Shown here piece after piece: positions 56,423-64,000 of a stretch of 64,000 nucleotides of DNA. Positions within the stretch are counted from its first letter, which is position 1. Each line of letters begins with the position of its first letter. The notes under the pieces are model-generated. The model worked only from the letters and a program-made list of their open reading frames with translations. It was not told the DNA's origin and did no database searches. This DNA is from Moniliella sp. 'wahieum' (taxonomy: Eukaryota > Basidiomycota > Moniliellomycetes > Moniliellales > Moniliellaceae), in NCBI GenBank assembly GCA_003971905.1, contig RSEE01000083.1, forward strand, positions 124,001 to 188,000. The letters run 5' to 3'. The translations under genes were made by a program, and so were the position numbers.

Positions 56423-59307
56423 GTTTGTGTGCGGGAGCGGGGGGGGGGGAACGGGAGGAACGGGGGAAAGGAGTGTGGCAGCACAGCAGGCGGCAGACAC
56501 GCCGACGCCGACGCTGCCCCCAGAGAAGAGACGGGGAGGAGGAGGAGGAGGAGGGGAGAAAGGTCGACGGGGTGGGACGAGAGCGGGGATGGACGGTGTG
56601 CCGAGAGGAGTTGGTTCCAGCTGGGTTCAAGTGGCAGAGATGGGCAGGAGGGAGGTGAAAGAGGTGTTTTACTCCTGCGACGCGGTCCCGTGTGCGTGTG
56701 TGGGTCCGATCTCGACGACGGCCGAGTTGATTCGGATGGCGAGGGGCGATGCCGAGGCACGGTAGCTGCAGTGGCTGACCTGCACCAGGCGGCAGCGCTG
56801 GGCGCGCGCCACGCGTGACCAACGTCTAACGTCCGTCCAACGTCCAACGGCCAATGTCCATCGTCCAACGCCTGCCGTCTACGTATCGTGCAACCCTGAA
56901 CTGCCACCAGGGCCTGTCTACCAGGGCCACCAAGCCTTACTGCCAACGATCATTGTTCCCGCGCGGCACCGAGCGCCGAAGAGAGGAGTGGCAGGCAGTC
57001 GCTCAAGGCGGGCGTCCCTGGCGGCGGCTGCGCCCCACGGTTGCTGGGCATACTGGCGCAAACCCTGGTGTAAGGGTGGGATCGATTGCTGCTGGCGTGC
57101 TGAGCGCTCAACAGGCTGAGCGCCAGGGCTCCATTTTTTTCGTGCTAGGCGTTGGAGAGCGGCTGGATCGGTTGGAGCGTGAGCTGAGCGCGTGAGAGGG
57201 AGGTTGGACATGTGCACGATATGTATACGCTGCCCGGGGCGGGGGGCAGGGGGTGGGCAGTGGGACATGTGACGTAGTGTGCAGGGTGGGCTAGGCACAA
57301 GTGCTGGGCATAACTGCTTCGATGGGTGTCTGCCATGGTGTCTGTAAAACCCCCGAGGTGGAAATACGGAATGCTGAGTGCGCTGAGTGCGCTAGCTAGA
57401 CACTGCCCCCAGCGGCGAGAGGCGTTGAATGTTCAAGTCGAACGTTGATCGATGACGCGATGACGATGAAGAGCTGGGATGCGGAAGTGTGGCGTTAGGG
57501 TGTGGGATGTGCGATGTGCGATTTCAATCGCAGATGTGAGATGGAGATGCATTCAAGATGCAGCTGCAGCTCACACATCAGGCGTCACGTGCCAGTCCAT
57601 CTGGCTGCTGCACTACCCGAGCAGGGCGGCTGCCCAAGTGCCGTCTGCTGCCGTTCGCTTCGGGTCCTTTCGCATGCTAGTGGCGTTGTGACATACCTGT
57701 GACAGACGTGAGCGTGTGTGACACAAGTGATGCCTGTGATGTGCGTCATGGACCACACGTGCGTCCGATGGTCGCACGTGTTGGCGGCGGTGACGCGTGA
57801 CGCGCGTGACGAGCCCGTCGAGTGGCGCTAAAATTTAAAACGACCCTGGTCCAACCATTTGCATTTGCAATTGAAAATGAAATGAAATGGATCGATTCAT
57901 GATGCCTTTTCAATTTGAAATGGGAAATGCGGCGGTGCCATCATCGATCAGTCGGATTCGACCATCGATCATCGATCATCGATCATCACTCACCGATCCG
58001 CCTCGGAACCGTGTTGCAGGTGTGGCGATCGGACGCAGCAGAGTCTGGCGCCACGCGGTCCTGCCGGTCACTGGTCACTGGTCACGGTCAGTCATAGTAT
58101 ACATCATGCATCACCCATCATGCATCATGCGGTCGTAATTCATTCGATGCATCAAATTTGAAATGCCTTTCTTCGCTTCCTGGTCATCGCGTGCATCCAT
58201 GCCCATTCTCCATGCCGCGTCCCCACCCTCTCACCCTCTCTCTCTTGTCCCCTGGGCCGCTTGGCACATCTCAGGTCTCCATCTCAGGTAGCATCTCACC
58301 TCTCTCACCTCTCATCCATCTCATCCATCTCAGTTTGCCCCCATCGGTTTCGGCGGCTGCCGTCTTGGGCCTGTTGGACGCACGCGTCGGAGAATATTGA
58401 AGCTTGACGTTACTCATCGACTCGTTTCCTCGACTCCTCGAGTGCTCCCCGCTGCTCTTTCTTCTCTCGTCCATGCAACCAAGTGCCCTATAAGGCCTCG
58501 CATCGGTGGCATCGCTCTCCCTTTCCGTACGGCCAGGTATGGAATTGCAACCGCCCTTCGGTCTAATGTAATGAATGTAATGTTCCTTCCATATCAGCGA
58601 GCACGACCCGTCTGTCTGCCTCCACTCACCCTACCCCCTCTGATGGCCAACATAGCACACGGCATGAACGCATGTTGCAATGCGCATCGATTGCCTGCTA
58701 TCCATCAGTCCTCTGTGGGCGGAACTGAGGCAGGGCACCGTCCCGTCTGCACCACACTTCCGCCCACCACACTCGGCAGTCCAGTGGCACCCAGAACCCA
58801 TAACCTAAGGGAGGCAAGCGCTCAGTAGACCAGTAGACCAACATGAACGTCATGAACCATCCGTTTGGGTTTTGGGACGGTTGCGCATACTTTATCTGTG
58901 AGATGTGGCATGTGGTAGACGCCCAGGCTGAGGGAGGTGCGGCAGAAACTAGGCACCGCTGAGTCGCGGGAGAATAGAAGAATAGATAGATAAGAGCGCA
59001 GGACGCAGTGCAGTGGGGAGTAGGTGGGGGGGGGGGGCAGGTGGTAACAATGTAGGGCACACGGGAGGGGGGGGGGGGGGGGGGGGGTGGAGCTTAGAGG
59101 CCAGTGCCCAGAGGTATGAAGCAAGGGGGAAAAGGGAAAGAGGAAAGAGGAAAGAGCAAGCACTAGGTAGGGAGTACCACGGGAAACCAACCATAACGTG
59201 CATGTACGCACGTGCTCGTTCACCTTCAAGTCCATGACGCGCGCGTGCGGTACTCATACCGCATCACATCGCCTCGCATCGCATCTCGAGTGGCAGGCAC
59301 GGATCGA
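56423..59307. other. Spacer (2.9 kb)
   Basis: No gene is recognised. Contents: CGTCCAACG words (56822-56870), AACGTTGATCGATGACGCGATGACG (57430-57470, stutters), TGACGCG words (57790-57815), ATCGATC repeats (57955-57990), CATCTCA repeats (58270-58330), and a plus-strand poly-G run (about 59067-59087). Confidence 0.5.
59067..59087 (+). repeat. Poly-G run of about 21
   Basis: An unbroken G run just downstream of the SYT1-like gene's 3' end. Length in the assembly may be inexact. Confidence 0.85.
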
Positions 59308-62300
59308 CTAAGGTTTGCCGCGTCCACCGCGTCGGCGTGCGGGTGCGGGGAGGACATGATGGAGCGGGTAGACATCGTTGACCTGGGACGGGGGCAAATC
59401 ACGTTCGGTCTTGCGCAAGTCGGGCGCACTGGGATGACGCAGCGGCGCAGCATGTTGGGACGAGGTGACTGGCGCGGCACGCCGACTGGCAAGTCGGTGC
59501 GGTACTTGGACTTGCAGCTCGCGCATTTTGCCCTTGCGCGTGGACCGGTGCGTGTCAAGGTACCCGACTGGTTGCGGTAACTGTGTAGGCGTAGGTTGCG
59601 CCAGCGAGACCTGGTTGGATGCCTGTGGTTGTGCCTGTGGCTGGGAGGGCGGAGGTAGTGTGGGGTGGCTGTTGGGGCTGTTGCGGGACCGGTTGCGGGA
59701 CCGGTTGCGGGACCGGGTGGGGGACCGATTGCGCGGCCAGTTGAGGGGCGCCAGGGGTGGCAAAGTGGACTTGTTGTTGAAGATGAAGTTTTTGCTGATG
59801 CTGGGCAAGTTTGTAGCGCTGATCTTCCTGCAGGAGCGTGGCAAACGATTGTTCCATCAGCTTGGAAGCCTTGGAGCCGTCTGGCGGCAAGGTCAGCGGG
59901 GAAGAAGGGTGGGGCGCCGCTCCGGTGCCAGTGGACACCAACGTCGGCGATGTTAGCGAGGTGGACCAGGACCCCCCACTTGCGCGTTTGCGAGGCGACA
60001 GACTGGCAGTTGTGGTGCGGCTGGCCTCTCTGGCTATTGAGCCTGGAGGACCCGGCGCGGGCAAATTGCTCGCGGCCCCATTGACATTGGCATTGGCATT
60101 GGCATTGACATTGACATTGACATTGGTATTGGCATGCACAATGGACAAAGCCGCCGAGCCAAACGGCACAGGCTCGACCCCTACGCCGGACCCACCCAGA
60201 GCGGCCATCGTCGGTCCAACAGCTACGGAGGACGCGCGCGATTTGCGATGCATGCCCCATGGCTGAGCCGGGATCGATCCGGCTCCGAGCAGGGGGGCAG
60301 GAGGAGAGGGGGACGGGTCGACGGATCCGGATCCTGAACGGGAATACGAGCCGGAGCCAGAGCCGGAGCCAGAGCCGGAGCCGGACCTCCTCTCCCCCAC
60401 GGCGCTGGTCCCAGGCGCGTCCGATCCGGTCGGCATGGTAAGCACCAGAAGAGGTGGGGGAGACCAAGGAAGTGCGCGACCCAAAGGAAAACGCACTGAA
60501 CTGGTTCTGCAGGCCTGCGGCGCCGTCGGAGGGGGCGGAGGTGGTCGGGGCCAAACTGGGCGAAGGGAGGGAAGGGGTAAAGGCAGAGGAAGCAAAGCGA
60601 ACCGAGGTACGTTGGGCCACCAGAGGAGAATCCAAAGGACGAAGCAAGATGGCGAGACGAACGTGGGCCTTGATCATGTCGAGGTAGAGTTGGTTCAGCT
60701 GGTTGGCCAGACGATGGCTGCGGCCATGAGGCGTTCCTTTGTACTTTTTTGCAGTGGCGTCAGGACGGAAAAGTGGCGCGCGGTGCGCTGGTACGAAGGT
60801 AAGGCCGAATCGGCCGCTTCGAGCACCGCACGCGCAGACTTGATCTTCTCTTCAAACTTGCTCTCTAGCTCGGCCAGGCGCGTCTCTCGCGCGGTCGAGT
60901 ACGTTGGCTCTGCGAGTCGCGGAGCGCGTCTGGTGCACCACTGGTTCCGCGTGCGGAAAGGCTGCTGGCTCGGCCGTCGGGGGCCAGCTCCTGGCTGCCC
61001 TGACTGCTGGCCGTCGTGCTGCGTCGTTCGGCCAATGCGTCTTGGGGCGTCAAACTAGCAGAGATGGCGGAAGCAGTGAGCCACGCCGGACACGCGCCAG
61101 CGCAATCAATTCGCCCTTGGTAAACCCGTCCACCTTGCGTACCCCGGCCCAGCGCATTGTCGCTGCAAAGTTGATTTTCGCCATCCAGTCGTCCCGGTCC
61201 GACAGGGACGAAGTCTGGAAGAGAAAGAGACGCTGGACGTTGGTGCTGGGGTTGTCGCTGCGTACCTTGAATGCGTTCGGCACCTTCTGTGTCTCCTCGT
61301 CGCAGAATGCAACTGCATCGTACAATGGAACGAGATAGTCCGGGCAAAAGTTGGAGATGACATCGTCGGCCTTCTTGGGGTCCTGAGCGGCCTTGATCAA
61401 GCGCTGCAACACCATGTCGGCATACGACGCGTCTTTAAAGATGACCAGCTGGGCACTGGTAAGTAACAACCCCCAGCGCCGAGCGCGCGAGGAGGATGAG
61501 GACCAATTGGACGACACTGGTTTCCGCACCGAGATGCTGTCCGACTCGTCCCGCCCATGCACCACATCCACCTTGCAGACACGAATGGTGTTGATCACCT
61601 CGGTGGCCGGTGCTGCGACCGAGGTGTATACCGCCAGGGAGGAAGGCGAGCCCATTGCAATAGGAGGACCGGTCCAACTGGCGGGAACGGATGATGGGCG
61701 CTCGCAAAAGTGGTGGAGAAGTTTGATAGCATCGAGGGAAGTGTAGTCTTCCATGACGCGCATGGAGGATTGCAGCGAAACAGGCGGGCCAAGTCGTCCG
61801 ACAAGTCATGGTATCGTCCGTTGAGGAGCAGCGTGTACGGGTTGCCCTTGGACTTGAACCGCTTCTTGTCTTTGGCCTGGTCTGCATACACAAACGGGGC
61901 ACACGTCACGTTGTCGTACATGTACTCTAGCAACTCCATCGACTGCATCGACTGGATGATGCCCGAGGTGTTCCTGACATAGTCTGCCTTGGTCATCTTG
62001 GTCTTGAGGTTCTTGTTAAAGTGGTCAGTATGCAGAAGCATGATGGAGGTGGTAAGGATGTAGGGGGGATCTGAGCACCAGCACGTTAGCATACAGGGAA
62101 AACGATCACGTAGGAATGGCGGTCAACGCACCTGGATTGGTAAAGATGTCTGAATTGGCCTGGGCATACCGAATGGCGAACGCCTCGAGCATTCGATCAA
62201 TCTGCTGCGATTCCTGCGGCAGCGGGACTTGGAGCAAGAACTTCCGCAGCGCCATATCCAATGGGTCACTGGCACAGTCAAACTTCTCCATCCCGGTACG

Positions 62301-63686
62301 AAGTGCATCAATGTAGAACGCATCACCGTATCCAGCCAAGGTGACCAACGCTTCTGCGTGGCTCATATGCCCCAACAGCCGTCCATAGAACAGTTTGGGG
62401 CTTTCGTGCCCCTCGGGCTGAAGCTTAGACCCGTCTGGCAGCTTGACTGGCGGAAGCGAGCGTACGCATAGTCGGTCGTTTCCACCAGCGGCTTGGTTTC
62501 CCTCCCTCGCGTCTCAACCGCATGGGGGTGATCACGTTGTCCAGAAGGACCCGACTGAGCCAACTGGGCCTCGTCGCTGTTCCCGGTATCCAACTCCGAC
62601 GGCGGGGCAAGAGACGTGGCCTCTGATTCTGCCGGCGCGCCTCGAGACAGGGAGCTGGGGGTAACGTCGGTCGTTGGGGAGTCGTGTGAGAGTTGGGACG
62701 CTTGAAGGGGCACAGAAGCGTGCTCGGAACCCGGGTGGGACACAATGACAGGGCCGGTAGACGTCCGAGTCAAGACGGCACCCGGGTGCGAATGCCGGTC
62801 GTTCATCTCGTCTTCGTCGCATCGGAGGGGACTCCGCCCTCGAGCGTCGGAGGATCTGGGGCAAAGGCAAGAGGGAGACCAGGTTCTTCGCTGGCCTGCG
62901 AGGCGCAGGAGGCATACGACTCGGGATAGACCGACATGTGCTTCAACTCATCACCCAACCGAACAGGAAATCAGCTGGCCAAGGAGGGCCGACGAAGGGC
63001 GGCGGGAAGCAGGTTGCGTGGAGGCCTCCTTGCCCTGGTGCGGAGGCAGGTCCAGGCCCAGACCAAAGATGGTGGCGCCAGGCGACGTGGGTTGGAGTGA
63101 ATCGGGAACGGCGAGCTTGGTGGAGGAAGCATTGTCAGGAGGGGTGACAAGAGCAAGTGGCTTGAGCAATGACTGGCGGCGCGAGACGGGCTCGGACGCC
63201 AAGCCGCCGTGGCTGTGGGAGAGGGCAGCGGATGTGCTGTCTTCATTGGGACGGGGGGCCTGTGGGTGGGAGCATCAGTACATGACAGAGCGCAGCGACA
63301 GCGGCAGAGCAGCAGCAGCGAGGCACGCACCGTGGAGGGACGCTTGCTGGAGCGCGCGGGGCGGGTAAAGACGCGTGGATGCTCGGTTGGGGAGACAGGC
63401 GGGACGGGTGAGGTGGAGGAGGGGAGAGCGGAAGGGCGGGGTGGCTGGAGGGTTGGGAGGGCAGGGGGGGCAGAGGGGATGTGGGTGGGGGCCCTGGCTG
63501 GGGGCGGGGGGGCGGGTGCAGCCCGTCGTGGAGATGGTGCGGGGAGAGCATGGAGCGGGGACGGAGCTGCGGCGTGGTGTGGCGTGGGGAGGCGAGGGCA
63601 GGGTGCGGGTGCGGGTGAGAGGGAGGGGAGGGATAGGGGGCGTAGGCTGGCCCGGGCGGAGCCGGGCTGGCGAGGCTGGAGAGCAT
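59308..63686 (-). CDS. SYT1-like Sec7-PH Arf guanine nucleotide exchange factor
   Basis: Sec7 domains load GTP on Arf GTPases in Golgi and plasma membrane traffic. The start at 63686 (MLSSLASPAPPGP) is provisional. A Pro/Ser-rich region crosses an intron (63260-63330). The Sec7 domain has LAGYGDAFYIDALR, LDMALRKFLLQVPLPQESQQ, IDRMLEAFAIRYAQANSDIF, an intron, then TSIMLLHTDHFNKNLKTKMT and YMYDNVTCAPFVYADQ. A PH domain follows (KGNPYTLLLNG to LSDRDDWMAKINFAA). The helical tail reads LTPLQKSTKERLMAAAHRLA and QLYLDMIKAHVRLAILLRPL, as in fungal Syt1 relatives. A long low-complexity C-terminus has GSGSGSGS (60395-60330), [14 protein letters not shown] (60130-60080) and PQPVPQPV (59735-59685). The stop at 59308 is a best guess; 59555 is another. 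About 1400 codons. Confidence 0.85.
62071..62131 (-). other. Intron in the Sec7 domain (61 nt)
   Basis: Minus strand: GTGCGT start, TGCTAAC branch site, GCTCAG end; joins FTNPG-like to IPPYILTTSIMLLHTD. Confidence 0.9.
63260..63330 (-). other. Intron near the 5' end of the Sec7-PH gene (71 nt)
   Basis: Minus strand: GTGCGT start, TACTGAT branch-like site, CCACAG end; joins SKRPST to APRPNEDSTSAALSH. Confidence 0.82.
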
Positions 63687-64000
63687 GGCGGGGGAGGTGG
63701 TGGATGTGTGTGGGGCGGGGGTTGACGGTGGCGGAGGCGGTGGCGGTGGCGTGGAGGTGGAGGTGGAGGTGGAGGGGGCAAGGCGGCGGCGCGGCGAGGG
63801 CGTGCGGGATGGGCTGCTGGGCAGGTGCTGGGATGGAACGCAAAGGCGGGAAGGACGGTGGGGGGCGGACGCAGGCGCACGGCAGCTGGGCAGTCAGTCA
63901 CACGAGGCGGTGTCAGAGGCGGGTGTACTTGGTACTTGGCCCACGGCGGCCTCTTGCTGGTGTGCCTGCCCACTAGCCCCCCCGAAGCCCCAACGTGTGT
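63687..64000. other. Right edge, upstream of the Sec7-PH gene
   Basis: Rich in GGTGG/CCACC repeats (63725-63780). It may be promoter, leader or the first codons of the Sec7-PH gene. The frame stays open upstream of 63686 but with no ATG that I trust. Confidence 0.4.

Noticed and set aside
54651-56822. Minus-strand open frame of 723 codons
   Set aside because: It overlaps C2H2 exon 1 but mostly in a different frame from the better-supported reading; GC-rich low-complexity sequence explains the lack of stops.

Overview
This window is nuclear DNA from a fungus. The genes are eukaryotic, carry short spliceosomal introns (60-169 nt) and are separated by GC-rich spacers. A basidiomycete, perhaps a smut-like or yeast-like lineage, fits best: the introns use a near-invariant CTAAC/CTGAC branch site, a UDP-glucose dehydrogenase is present, and the proteins are rich in Pro/Ala low complexity. 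I cannot name a species. I recognise 16 protein genes, plus two I do not recognise. No transposon, rRNA, tRNA or CRISPR array is convincing.

Layout, left to right: a His-rich membrane protein of unknown role (321-2369 +); COQ6 (4217-6646 -) divergent from VPS16 (6805-10086 +); a mitochondrial half ABC transporter, MDL1/ABCB10 type (10467-12647 +); a TPMT-family methyltransferase (13001-13725 -); a 3.5-kb spacer; a PPS1-like dual-specificity phosphatase (17211-20207 +); ribosomal protein eS19 (21096-21569 -); ADE4 (23962-25675 +); a bZIP factor (25937-27594 +); a large SNT2-type chromatin reader (27936-33947 -); a 3.7-kb spacer; glycyl-tRNA synthetase GRS1 (37676-39807 +); UDP-glucose dehydrogenase (40233-41765 -); a GPALPP/DUF3752 protein (43439-44589 -) divergent from a GYP5-like Rab GAP (44872-47684 +); an unrecognised protein (48484-49537 -); a small spliced zinc-ribbon gene of 53 codons (50803-51102 +); a C2H2 regulator full of dipeptide repeats (52942-56422 -); and a Sec7-PH Arf exchange factor of the SYT1 type (59308-63686 -).

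The genes do not form one pathway. Themes recur: vesicle traffic (VPS16, GYP5, SYT1), mitochondria (COQ6, MDL1), translation (eS19, GRS1) and transcription/chromatin (bZIP, C2H2, SNT2). There are two tight divergent pairs: COQ6/VPS16 (158 bp) and GPALPP/GYP5 (282 bp).

An important caveat is that most conserved genes, including the essential eS19, ADE4 and GRS1, are readable only by switching frame several times. The switches fit single missing or extra bases, often in short homopolymers. I read this as residual sequencing error, not as pseudogenes. Coordinates below therefore span each gene from start to stop, and lengths are approximate. The spacers carry a second notable layer: short degenerate tandem and palindromic repeats, and hexanucleotide repeats that become dipeptide tracts when they fall in exons.
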